64,000 bases of DNA, taken from assembly GCF_022809115.1 (NCBI RefSeq), contig NZ_JALGBH010000002.1, positions 372,001-436,000 on the forward strand, written 5' to 3'. The translations under genes were made by a program, and so were the position numbers. Source of the stretch: Pedobacter montanisoli. Its GTDB lineage: Bacteria > Bacteroidota > Bacteroidia > Sphingobacteriales > Sphingobacteriaceae. Under the pieces are notes generated by a model that was not told the DNA's origin, searched no databases, and saw nothing but the letters and a program-made list of their open reading frames with translations. Shown in pieces: positions 26,385 through 34,546 of the stretch (position 1 is the first letter of the stretch; the number at the start of each line of letters is the position of its first letter).

Positions 26385-26551
26385 TTTTAAGAATTCAGGA
26401 CGGGCAACCATTCTTTTTTTTGTTTTAAATCATCTTAACTTGCTGCTAAGTTTATATTGTTGCAAAACAGCATAACTTTTTCAACCAACAGAATAAACGT
26501 ATTGAAAAACTTGAAAAACAACGAAAGAATAATAAACCTAATTATATCACA

Positions 26552-27433
26552 ATGAAAAAACTTATTACAACAGCACTGGCAACGATGGTTGCTATCTATG
26601 GATATGCACAAAATACATATCCTTTTCCACAGAATGGGAATATTGGCATAGGGACAACAAATCCCCAAAGCGCACTTGATGTAGTTGGAGAAATAAGATC
26701 AACTAACGCCAGCTCAAACCTTTATTGGGCTTATATGAAAGCTAATTGGGCTGAAAATAATGCATTTGAATTAGGATTGAGTGGACACAAGATTCTAACA
26801 AGCGATAACTATTATTATGGTTCAGCATTAAATTTTTGGACTGCAGATACCAAGAAAATGACTATTAGTTCAAGTGGGAATGTGGGTATTGGAACGACAA
26901 CTCCAGGTGCTAAGCAGGAAATATTTCTAGCAGATGGAGGGGTAAATCAATTTAGACTTAATACTGGATTTACTGGGGGCAACTACATAGATATAAATCC
27001 TTTTATAAAAGATGTGAATAACGGAGGATTTTCTATCTCCCAAAATGGAAGTGTCAGATTTGTAATTGATAATTCTGGGAATGGAAACGTAGGTATAGGA
27101 ACAACAACGCCAGATTCAAAACTTACTGTAGCTGGTAAGATTCACTCTCAAGAAGTAAAAGTAAGCATAGCTGCCGGTGCAGATTTCGTATTCCAAAAAG
27201 ATTATAAACTTACTCCTCTTGCAGATGTAGCAGCATTTATTTCAACTAACAAACACCTGCCGCAAATAGCTTCAGCCGATGAAATGAAAAGGAATGGCTT
27301 AGAATTGGGAGAAATGAATATAAAATTACTTCAAAAAATCGAGGAGCTGACCCTTTACTTGATTGAGATTAAGGAGGAATTAAATGCATTGAAAGCTCAG
27401 AAGGATAAGTCTCAGCCAGCAGTAAAATTTTGA
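26552..27433 (+). CDS. Secreted repeat protein with tail-fibre-like C-terminus
   Basis: A 293-residue exported protein with signal peptide MKKLITTALATMVAIYGYAQ. It contains three GN(I/V)GIGTT(T/N)P units, near residues 30, 110 and 185, typical of Bacteroidota cell-surface and tail-fibre-like proteins. Its C-terminal part has DYKLTPLADVAAFISTNKHL, then a LGEMNIKLLQKIEELTLYL coiled coil, which is very widespread in this phylum and probably trimerises. Its biological role is unknown. It is not next to phage or secretion genes, so a prophage origin is not supported. The 268 nt before it contain the tRNA terminator and repeat copies. Confidence 0.75.
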   Translation: MKKLITTALATMVAIYGYAQNTYPFPQNGNIGIGTTNPQSALDVVGEIRSTNASSNLYWAYMKANWAENNAFELGLSGHKILTSDNYYYGSALNFWTADTKKMTISSSGNVGIGTTTPGAKQEIFLADGGVNQFRLNTGFTGGNYIDINPFIKDVNNGGFSISQNGSVRFVIDNSGNGNVGIGTTTPDSKLTVAGKIHSQEVKVSIAAGADFVFQKDYKLTPLADVAAFISTNKHLPQIASADEMKRNGLELGEMNIKLLQKIEELTLYLIEIKEELNALKAQKDKSQPAVKF

Positions 27434-27570
27434 TAGGAAATCATCCGTGCTGGTGCACGTGTGCATTATAGGAATACTGCTCTACAGCACCTAACATTTT
27501 AGTCTTTTTCATAAAAAAATATTTTGAATTGCTAATATTTTTAGCAAATTTGAAGCTTAATTTTTTAGAG

Positions 27571-27987
27571 ATGATCAGACCCTTAGACCCTTTGCGCAAC
27601 GAGGTACTGGATACCTTAGATGATCCGGGCAGAACATCGGGCTTTGTAAGTCCGGCAGAAGATTATATACAGCGTAGGCTGCATGTTGCCAATATGATTG
27701 TTGGCGATCCTACCAATACTTTTTACTTTAAGGTAGATAATGACCAGATGAGCTTTTTCCATATCTTAAAAGGAGCCATTGCCGTGGTAGATAAATCCCT
27801 GCCCGTAATGCACGGCTCAATTATCGTTTGCTGTTTGGATGGCGAGTGGCTGATCAGGAAGCTGTGCAGACGCAACGAACGGAACTACCTTTGCATGAGT
27901 AACAGCTTTGAAAGCTGTATTGAAACGAGCGGCCGACAGCTGGATATTTTTGGAACTGTTTCATGGGTTTGCATGCCCACAAGATGA
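27571..27987 (+). CDS. umuD: UmuD-like protein with lost protease dyad
   Basis: About 138 residues from the ATG at 27571. The fold pattern is that of LexA/UmuD S24 peptidases: GFVSPAEDYIQRRL after a short N-terminal arm, AVVDKSLPVMHGSIIVCCLDGEW-type strands, and a C-terminal strand. The position of the catalytic serine (GDSM in UmuD) reads N-D-Q59-M, and the catalytic lysine (TVKKL) reads LIR96KL. Both dyad residues appear replaced, so self-cleavage is unlikely. It sits directly before umuC, separated by 1 nt, so it probably serves as a structural accessory subunit of the polymerase. The symbol reflects homology, not proven activity. Confidence 0.8.
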   Translation: MIRPLDPLRNEVLDTLDDPGRTSGFVSPAEDYIQRRLHVANMIVGDPTNTFYFKVDNDQMSFFHILKGAIAVVDKSLPVMHGSIIVCCLDGEWLIRKLCRRNERNYLCMSNSFESCIETSGRQLDIFGTVSWVCMPTR

Positions 27988-27988
27988 T

Positions 27989-29233
27989 ATGGTGGGGTTA
28001 ATTGATTGCAATAATTTTTATGCAAGCTGCGAGCGGCTTTTTAAACCGCAGTACAGGCAGGTGCCCATTGTGGTGCTGAGCAATAACGACGGCTGTGTAA
28101 TTGCCCGTAGCGAAGAGGCCAAACAATTGGGCATACCCATGACCGCCCCTTATTTTCAATGGAAACCTTTTCTTGAAGCCCACAAGGTGGCTGTCTTTAG
28201 TTCGCACTATGAACTCTATGGCGATATCAGTGCAAGGGTAATGACCAACATTGCCAGGTTTTCGCCCAATATGGAAGTTTACAGCATTGATGAATGCTTT
28301 ATAGGTCTTACAGGATTTGATCATCTTGAGGGCTATGTCGAGAACCTGCGCAATACCGTGATCCATAACACGGGCATTCCTATATCCATAGGGGTAGGAC
28401 CCACAAAGGTACTGGCAAAGGTAGCCAACAAACTGGCCAAGAAAGCACAGGGACATCTGGTTTTGCAAAGGCCTGAACAAATTGAAAAAGCGCTTTCGGG
28501 CTTTCCTATAGAAGCAGTTTGGGGCATAGGTTACAAGCATGCCCAGAGGCTCAAAAAAATAGGCGTAAATACGGCAAAAGATTTCAGGCAGTTGCCCATT
28601 AACTGGGTACAGAAAAACATGTCGGTGGTAGGCGTACGCCTGTGGAGGGAGTTATGGGGGCAACCTTGTTTACCGATCAAGATGATAGGCGACCCCAAAA
28701 AAGGACTGAGCACCAGTAGGGGTTTTGGCAGAACAACCGATGATTATGAAGAACTGAAAGAAGCCACCTCATCTTATACCGCACGGTTGGCACAAAAGCT
28801 CCGTCGCGAAAAACTATGCTGTACGGTATTGTCGGTACGCTTGCTTACCAATCGTTTTGCAGATAAGGAAAAACAGGTCTATCCGCAGATTACCATTCCT
28901 GTACATACAGCGGCCAATAATACGCCCCAACTGGTTAAACATACTTTATGGGGCTTGGAGCAGATATTTCTTAAAGGCTATCGCTATCAAAAAGTAGAAG
29001 TATCGGCTTTTGGGCTAATTCCCGAAGAAGAAGTGCAATTTAGTTTATTCAATACCTATGATGGCGACCGTCTCAACCGCATCAGTTCGCTGATGGACAA
29101 GTTGAACACCCATTACGGAGCAGGTGCATTGCGCCTATGCTCAGAAGGGCATAACCCCAAATGGAACCTGCGCAGGGATTTTCTAAGCCCTAATTATACT
29201 ACCGACTGGAAGGAGATTATAAAAGTGGGTTAA
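27989..29233 (+). CDS. umuC: Y-family DNA polymerase UmuC
   Basis: About 414 residues, starting at the ATG at 27989 (MVGLIDCNNFYASCERLF), which follows the UmuD-like stop by 1 nt. The catalytic carboxylates are in GLIDCNNFYASCE and YSIDECFIGL, both intact. The thumb HhH region reads AVWGIGYKHAQRLKKIGV, and the little-finger and C-terminal UmuC extension follow. It performs error-prone translesion synthesis, normally with cleaved UmuD. Here the adjacent partner cannot self-process, so control may differ from the SOS mechanism. No LexA box was recognised upstream of 27571. Confidence 0.92.
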   Translation: MVGLIDCNNFYASCERLFKPQYRQVPIVVLSNNDGCVIARSEEAKQLGIPMTAPYFQWKPFLEAHKVAVFSSHYELYGDISARVMTNIARFSPNMEVYSIDECFIGLTGFDHLEGYVENLRNTVIHNTGIPISIGVGPTKVLAKVANKLAKKAQGHLVLQRPEQIEKALSGFPIEAVWGIGYKHAQRLKKIGVNTAKDFRQLPINWVQKNMSVVGVRLWRELWGQPCLPIKMIGDPKKGLSTSRGFGRTTDDYEELKEATSSYTARLAQKLRREKLCCTVLSVRLLTNRFADKEKQVYPQITIPVHTAANNTPQLVKHTLWGLEQIFLKGYRYQKVEVSAFGLIPEEEVQFSLFNTYDGDRLNRISSLMDKLNTHYGAGALRLCSEGHNPKWNLRRDFLSPNYTTDWKEIIKVG

Positions 29234-29363
29234 GTACACAATACCGCGTGTGCAGTAGAAAAGCTTAGAAAATAAAATGTAAACGTACTGCCATTACCTA
29301 TTGAGGAAAGTTTTTTTGTAATTTTAATTGAGCTATTTAAAATAAAACAGTAACCAAAACAAA

Positions 29364-29852
29364 ATGATAACCAACACATCTAACCTAAAATTGAGAAGAA
29401 CAACAATTGCCGATCTGGACACGCTGTTTCAGTTTCAGCTTGATAAAGAAGCAGGTTTTTTAGCGGCCTTTATGCCAAAAGACCCTACAGATAAAACAGC
29501 TTATTTAACAAAATACACGAAATTATTGAGCGAGCCAACTGTAAACAATCAGACCATTGTGCTTGACAATACGATTGTAGGTAGTATTGCAAAATTTGTA
29601 ATGGAGGGCGATACGGAAATTACTTATTGGCTGGACAGGAAATTTTGGGGACAGGGAATTGCAACTCTGGCACTTAAAAAATTTCTTGATCTTGAAAGCA
29701 CAAGACCCATTTTTGGCCGGGTTGCGTTTGACAATTTTGGTTCGCAAAAAGTCTTGGAAAAATGTGGTTTTGTGAAGATTGGCTCAGACAAAGGTTTTGC
29801 AAATGCAAGGCAAACAGAAATAGAAGAATTCATTTACAAACTTGACCATTAG
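29364..29852 (+). CDS. GNAT family N-acetyltransferase
   Basis: A 162-residue single-domain acetyltransferase. The N-terminus LKLRRTTIADLDTLFQFQ is the usual first strand and helix. Acetyl-CoA binding motif A is WLDRKFWGQGIATLALKKF, and motif B contains VAFDNFGSQKVLEKCGFVKIG. It resembles RimJ/RimL-type enzymes. The acceptor is unknown. The DUF1801 gene starts 6 nt later, so they form a small operon. Confidence 0.88.
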   Translation: MITNTSNLKLRRTTIADLDTLFQFQLDKEAGFLAAFMPKDPTDKTAYLTKYTKLLSEPTVNNQTIVLDNTIVGSIAKFVMEGDTEITYWLDRKFWGQGIATLALKKFLDLESTRPIFGRVAFDNFGSQKVLEKCGFVKIGSDKGFANARQTEIEEFIYKLDH

Positions 29853-29858
29853 AAGCAA

Positions 29859-30284
29859 TTGAATATACAAGAACAGATCAAAGCCTATATTAACAGTCAG
29901 CCCGAACCCAAACGAGCCGAAATAGAAACCTTGCATCAACGCATATTGCAGGTATTGCCCAAAGCTAAGCTCTGGTTTTTAGATGGTAAAGATGATCAGG
30001 GCAAAACGGTTTCTAATCCACAGATAGGCTACGGGCTTCAAACCGTAAAATATGCTAACGGAAAAACCAAAGCGTTTTACCAAATAGGTATGAGTGGCAA
30101 TACAGCCGGAATATCAGTTTATATAATGGGACTTGATGATAAGAAGTATTTACCCGAAACTTACGGTAAAACCATAGGTAAGGCGAGTGTAACCAGCTAT
30201 TGCATCAAGTTCACTACCTTAAAAGACATCCATATCGATGTACTTGAAGCGGCAATACTTGATGGGGTTAAGCAGAGCACCTAA
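29859..30284 (+). CDS. DUF1801 domain protein
   Basis: A 141-residue soluble protein starting at TTG (MNIQEQIKAYINSQPEPKR), a typical N-terminus for this family. The DUF1801 fold (YdhG-like) follows, with PKAKLWFLDGKD and QIGYGLQTVKYANGKTKAFYQIG. The family has no known enzymatic role. It is 6 nt downstream of the acetyltransferase and probably translated from the same mRNA. Confidence 0.8.
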   Translation: MNIQEQIKAYINSQPEPKRAEIETLHQRILQVLPKAKLWFLDGKDDQGKTVSNPQIGYGLQTVKYANGKTKAFYQIGMSGNTAGISVYIMGLDDKKYLPETYGKTIGKASVTSYCIKFTTLKDIHIDVLEAAILDGVKQST

Positions 30285-30507
30285 CATCTGTTCTTATGCT
30301 TATTTTTTCTATTGAAAAAGCATAACTGTCTTAATTACGCTCATATTCACTTATTTTTTGGGCTAAAAAAGACCCGAAAAACATACAAATCATTAAAATT
30401 TCGCATATTTTACAATTTTTTGGGTAAAAACTACAAAAGATTTATTTGGTAGGAGTTTGATTAATTGATAACTTGAGGTTGTAACCCAAACTAAACTAAT
30501 ACCCTCA

Positions 30508-32529
30508 ATGACTAAACTCACGCTTTCGGGCCAAAAAAGAGGCAGCCTCTTTTTAGCCCTTCTTGTAATACTTGCCATCATCTCCTGTAAAAAGGACCTG
30601 TTTGACCAGAGCAGAAAAGAACACAGTAATCCTGAACTTGTCAAAAGAAATGCGGAGTACCGGAAAGGTCCGCAAATGGAGAAGGTGAGCTTCAATGCTT
30701 TCAAAACAAAAACAGATCTTAATGTTCTGGGCAGCGTAGGCAAAATGCTCACAACAGCTAACCCAAAGGCCAAAACCATGGCCGTCAATACACCCGAAAC
30801 TTATGAGGGCCTCCAGATCAATACAGACAGTGTAACCATTGTTAAAAACGGAGATCGTACCAGCTATATATTCAGTATTAAACTGTCCAATCCCAGGGCT
30901 ATCGTTTTCCAGAACCTAACGGTAGATGTATCGCCTGAAAGAACGCTCACTTTCATCAATACCTATGCACCAACACAAAAGTGGATTGCCAAATGGCGTA
31001 CCGGAAACGCCGGAGAATTTGAAGGCGATATCAGCGTAACTTACCTTAAATCGGCCTCGACAGCTTTGCCGGGCACAGGCTCTACATCACCTAGTGGTGA
31101 GCTTAATAAAAATTCAACAACCAAAACCTTGGGCGGAGCTGTTAAGCCCGGCACATCCGGTAAAACCAGTATGGTCTATCAGGATTGCTACACTACCACT
31201 TATTATTACATAGTAGCATATCAATGTACCGGTGATGGGCACTGGCCGGGAGAAGAATGTAATATGGACGGTGATAATCGTGCTGGCTGGCGTGTATCAT
31301 CCAAAGACATTACCGATTGCTATGAATATGATGATGGTATCGGCTCAGGTGGTGGTTCAGGAGGCGGGTCTGGCGGTGGCGGTGGAACTTCTCCAACAAC
31401 CCCGCCAGATTATGATCCATGCGATACCACACAACCGCCAACAGGCCCTTTGAGTGTACACAGTGGCGCAACGGGTACCAAACTGATGGTACACCAAAAC
31501 CCAGATTGTAATCCAACTCCGCCTCCGGTATTACCAAGCCAGGCGCAGCAGTTGATTACTTTATTACAGATCACCAATGTTAGACTGATCAATTTCTTGA
31601 ACAACCCTGTAAACGGCGGACTTGTAATGGAAATCAGCGATTATATGACTAACAGTAAAAATTCTGTGTACAGCTATGAATATTCACGCTGGGCAATAGG
31701 GTTTTTAGAGCAAAACCCCGACTTTGATTATAGCATGATGTTTAGTAATACTGAATTTTTAGACCTGGATTATCCTCCTGCCTATGCCAATGAAGAAGCA
31801 TTAATCAATAATGATATAGAGCTATCAGAGATACCGGCAAATGCACCTCAAAACCAGAACAGGATAATTGGTGGAGCACCTAAAAGACATGGCGATAATC
31901 CTGAAGATCTGCAGTATGGAACAAATGGCAATACAAAAGGTATTTTAGGCTCAATGATCGGCAAAACGGATGAACAGTTATTTAACTCTATGCGCAATCT
32001 GTTGTGGCAAACTTCTGTGTTGAGTCCTGATCTGCGAACGGTAACTAGCCTAGCTGCTGATCGTTTTCAAAGCAATATAGGTGGTGTATTTGAAAACGCA
32101 GTACTCACCGATGCAGTGAAAAGATCGGTGCAGTTTCAGAATTTTTTGAAAAGATTTGGAGAGGAATTGAGTAAAGAATTAACTCGTACAGGCGGAAACA
32201 TAAACCAAATAGAAGAAATTAAATCCAATACTTTTAGGCCAAGGTTTAACGGATTATGGAATAAGTTTGGAGGTTTACAAATATTAATCAATGACACAGA
32301 AGCTCATGAGATTAAGCTATTAAATTTCAGTACCTACGGAGGGGTATTATGGACAGCAGACATAGAAGTAACCCTTTACGATAATTTCGGTTTAGACAAA
32401 CATGATGCTTTAACTTATCAGGGTAAACACGCTGGCTTTGCGGCATGGTGGTTATTGCAGCACACCAGAGGCTACAAACCATTTCAAACCAAATTTGTAA
32501 TTAAAACAAGAATTGAAGGTAGATATTAA
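30508..32529 (+). CDS. Large lipoprotein with DUF3289-like C-terminus, candidate polymorphic toxin
   Basis: A 673-residue predicted lipoprotein. The signal peptide ends LLVILAIISC with lipid-anchored C27. Residues about 50-215 form a beta-rich N-terminal region. A cysteine-containing segment (about 228-275) follows, then a Gly-rich linker (SGGGSGGGSGGGGG, about 280-295) and a Pro-rich linker. The last 150 residues resemble DUF3289 as I remember it (DNFGLDKHDAL, then AGFAAWWLLQHTRGYKPFQT). This modular layout resembles surface-anchored polymorphic toxins. Three paralogous small lipoprotein genes follow, the first after 7 nt, as immunity genes would. Toxicity is inferred, not shown. A plain surface lipoprotein is the alternative. 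Confidence 0.6.
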   Translation: MTKLTLSGQKRGSLFLALLVILAIISCKKDLFDQSRKEHSNPELVKRNAEYRKGPQMEKVSFNAFKTKTDLNVLGSVGKMLTTANPKAKTMAVNTPETYEGLQINTDSVTIVKNGDRTSYIFSIKLSNPRAIVFQNLTVDVSPERTLTFINTYAPTQKWIAKWRTGNAGEFEGDISVTYLKSASTALPGTGSTSPSGELNKNSTTKTLGGAVKPGTSGKTSMVYQDCYTTTYYYIVAYQCTGDGHWPGEECNMDGDNRAGWRVSSKDITDCYEYDDGIGSGGGSGGGSGGGGGTSPTTPPDYDPCDTTQPPTGPLSVHSGATGTKLMVHQNPDCNPTPPPVLPSQAQQLITLLQITNVRLINFLNNPVNGGLVMEISDYMTNSKNSVYSYEYSRWAIGFLEQNPDFDYSMMFSNTEFLDLDYPPAYANEEALINNDIELSEIPANAPQNQNRIIGGAPKRHGDNPEDLQYGTNGNTKGILGSMIGKTDEQLFNSMRNLLWQTSVLSPDLRTVTSLAADRFQSNIGGVFENAVLTDAVKRSVQFQNFLKRFGEELSKELTRTGGNINQIEEIKSNTFRPRFNGLWNKFGGLQILINDTEAHEIKLLNFSTYGGVLWTADIEVTLYDNFGLDKHDALTYQGKHAGFAAWWLLQHTRGYKPFQTKFVIKTRIEGRY

Positions 32530-32536
32530 AAAAACT

Positions 32537-32986
32537 ATGAAAAATTATTTAAAATCATTAATAATTATTACAATGATACTCGTTTCATCTTGTAAGCAAA
32601 AGTCATTAGAGTTTATCAAGCTGGATCAATTTTCAAAAATTGATACCATGCAAGATAATGGCAGGCAATATTATTATAAGACCGATTGCTATATTGTTTC
32701 CAACTACAAAGATAACCTGAACAATGAACGAACTGTTGATAGTTTTGCCTATAAAAACAGAGCTAAAGATTTAGCTAAATATTCAAGTTATGAGATTGTT
32801 ATTTACAAAAGTTCTGATAAAACAAACTTAAAAAACCTTAAACAAAACCCAAATGATTTTGACGGTTATACCTTTGATAACGATATGACCTATGTATATA
32901 GATGGGGCGGTGGAACATTTAGTAGTAAGACAAAATATAAAGGTAGAGAAACCGTAGAAGCCCAAGAAATGATACGAGAAGATTAA
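32537..32986 (+). CDS. Small lipoprotein, tandem paralogue 1 (candidate immunity protein)
   Basis: 149 residues from the ATG at 32537; an in-frame TTG at 32513 would overlap the upstream gene. The signal peptide ends in ILVSSC, so it is a predicted lipoprotein, followed by KQKSLEFIKLDQFSKIDT, the hallmark of this three-gene family. The mature domain has alternating polar and aromatic residues suggesting a small alpha/beta fold and ends in EAQEMIRED. No known family is recognised. It lies 7 nt after the large lipoprotein gene. As a lipoprotein it would act in the periplasm or at a membrane face. Confidence 0.7.
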   Translation: MKNYLKSLIIITMILVSSCKQKSLEFIKLDQFSKIDTMQDNGRQYYYKTDCYIVSNYKDNLNNERTVDSFAYKNRAKDLAKYSSYEIVIYKSSDKTNLKNLKQNPNDFDGYTFDNDMTYVYRWGGGTFSSKTKYKGRETVEAQEMIRED

Positions 32987-32998
32987 GGCCAAAATTTA

Positions 32999-33447
32999 AT
33001 GAAAGCCTTTCTAAAAACCTTTGTTTTTCTGCTGCTCACACTGGTGTTTGCATGCAAGGAGAAATCTTTAACTTTTTCAAAGTTAGATCAGTTTTCAAAA
33101 ATAGACACCGTAAAAGAAGGCAATGAGGTGACCTATTTTAAAACAGACTGCTATATCGTTTATAACTATAAGGATAATCTAAATAATGAAAGAACTGTTG
33201 ATAGTTTTGCATACAAAAACCGGGCAGCAGATTTAGGAAAATATATGGGTTACACCATTATGATGACAAACATTCTGATAGAACCGATATTGATAATTTG
33301 AAAATTAATCCCAAAGATTTTGATTATTATACTTTTAATAACGATCAAATTTTCATGTATATGTGGGGACAAGGGAAATGGGCTGGTAAATTTAAATTTA
33401 ATGGAAGAGAAATGACCAGCGGAGAAGAAATGATACGAGAAGATTAA
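32999..33447 (+). pseudogene. Small lipoprotein, tandem paralogue 2, frameshifted
   Basis: It starts like paralogue 1 (lipobox LTLVFAC, then KLDQFSKIDT and KTDCYIVYNYKDNLNNERTV) but hits a stop at 33299-33301 after 100 codons. Moving to the next frame after 33265 restores the family sequence: KHSDRTDIDNLKINPKDFD, then YYTFNNDQ and a final EMIRED ending at 33447. One missing base before ACAAACATTC explains it. The start-to-start spacing of copies 1-2 is 462 nt and of copies 2-3 is 461 nt, matching one lost base in copy 2. It is either a recent pseudogene or a sequence error. Confidence 0.8.
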
Positions 33448-33459
33448 GAGCAAAATCTA

Positions 33460-33888
33460 ATGAAAACACATTATAAACCCCTTTTGATTATTATATCAGG
33501 ATTTATTCTTTCCTGCAAGCAAAAGCCATTAGAGTTTATCAAGCTGGATCAATTCTCAAAAATTGATACCATACAACAGAATGGAAGATCATTTATTATG
33601 AAGCAGTTGAATTTTATTGTAAAAGATTACAGTAATAGCCAAGAAGCAAAAAAAGCCATTGATGCGTTTGTCATGGAACAAGTTAAAAATAGCGAAAAAG
33701 GTATTACTTATTTACTGGTGTTTTACAAATATTCGGAAATAACAAATGTGAGCCATTTAAAAGCCTATCCTAGAGACATCGATCGGTACTCCCAAGATAA
33801 CGATATGATTTTTACTTATAGGTGGCTAGATGGAAAATTGGAAAGCAAAACGGTAATAGACAATGGTACTATCATTAGTCCGAGGTAA
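33460..33888 (+). CDS. Small lipoprotein, tandem paralogue 3 (candidate immunity protein)
   Basis: 142 residues. The signal peptide is IISGFILSC, followed by KQKPLEFIKLDQFSKIDT, almost the same as in paralogue 1. The centre diverges (KDYSNSQEAKKAIDAFVMEQ), while the distal YSQDNDMIFTYRW still aligns with YTFDNDMTYVYRW of copy 1. The C-terminus lacks the EMIRED ending. Conserved ends with a divergent middle are what one expects of immunity paralogues under selection for specificity. The 12-nt leader before its ATG resembles that before copy 2. A terminator-like hairpin follows at 33947. Confidence 0.7.
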   Translation: MKTHYKPLLIIISGFILSCKQKPLEFIKLDQFSKIDTIQQNGRSFIMKQLNFIVKDYSNSQEAKKAIDAFVMEQVKNSEKGITYLLVFYKYSEITNVSHLKAYPRDIDRYSQDNDMIFTYRWLDGKLESKTVIDNGTIISPR

Positions 33889-33946
33889 ATGTTTTAGAGG
33901 AGCGTGAAAGGTTCTGTAACTCGTTCCTTTGTACAGAAATAGTTGA

Positions 33947-33981
33947 TTTAAACCGCCATTCGATAAAAGTGGCGGTTTAAA
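33947..33981 (+). terminator. Hairpin after the lipoprotein array
   Basis: TTTAAACCGCCA (33947-33958) pairs fully with TGGCGGTTTAAA (33970-33981), with an 11-nt loop. The U tract is inside the stem. It probably ends the 30.5-33.9 kb transcript. Confidence 0.6.
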
Positions 33982-34108
33982 AGCGGGAGGCGAAGAATTT
34001 GAAGACTATTATAGATATCATCAAATGGTAAATTCTCTGATACGATGGAGTTAAAACATTGCCTTTCGTTCTAATAATGAGTATAATTGAGGTACACACA
34101 TTAATGAA

Positions 34109-34510
34109 ATGATGATGAAAAGAATGCTTTTTACCACAATGACCTTAGCGGCAATAATGGTCTTATTAGCAAAATTTACTTTTGCCCAAAGCTCCAATAC
34201 CGAAAAAACACCAGATGATAGATATTCTTACGCCTACATATCTGTTGAAGGAAAAGCACTCTCTAAAAAACTGAAAGTACAGGTAGATTTAGGAGATACT
34301 CCCGAACAGATTGAAAAAGGTAAAACATACTCTGAGCATCTAACAAATAAAAAATCATATGCGGCCGTGCTTAACTATATGATAGAAAATCAATTTGAGC
34401 TTGTTAACACGCTTGGATTAAATTCTTCATATAAAGGAACAGGAGAAACTTCGGGTATTATCTTTATCATGAAGAAAAAGAGTTCATATCATGAAAATAA
34501 AGGTAGGTAA
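34109..34510 (+). CDS. Exported hypothetical protein
   Basis: 133 residues with a signal peptide (hydrophobic LFTTMTLAAIMVLLAKFTFAQ). The mature part, YSYAYISVEGKALSKKLKVQ followed by VDLGDTP and LGLNSSYKGTGETSGIIFIM, is a small domain I recall from Pedobacter relatives but cannot name. Function is unknown. The three consecutive ATG codons at its start leave the exact initiator open. It follows 220 nt of mostly non-coding DNA after the lipoprotein array, and the metallophosphoesterase gene is 36 nt downstream. Confidence 0.65.
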   Translation: MMMKRMLFTTMTLAAIMVLLAKFTFAQSSNTEKTPDDRYSYAYISVEGKALSKKLKVQVDLGDTPEQIEKGKTYSEHLTNKKSYAAVLNYMIENQFELVNTLGLNSSYKGTGETSGIIFIMKKKSSYHENKGR

Positions 34511-34546
34511 TGCTATCTTTTGTTCATACTTTGGCAAACACTGTAA

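Noticed and set aside
27998..28540. 180-codon frame opposite umuC
   Set aside because: It lies entirely antisense to the conserved catalytic region of umuC, so it is a shadow frame.
26552..29233. Prophage remnant (tail-fibre-like protein next to umuDC)
   Set aside because: No integrase, capsid, terminase or other phage gene is present. The GIGTTTP-repeat proteins are common in Bacteroidota outside phages.
32513..32536. TTG start for the first small lipoprotein
   Set aside because: It would overlap the upstream stop and add charged residues before the signal peptide. The ATG at 32537 gives a proper lipoprotein signal.
32999..33301. Separate 100-residue lipoprotein gene
   Set aside because: The missing C-terminal half is present in the next frame and matches the paralogues, so it is a frameshifted copy.
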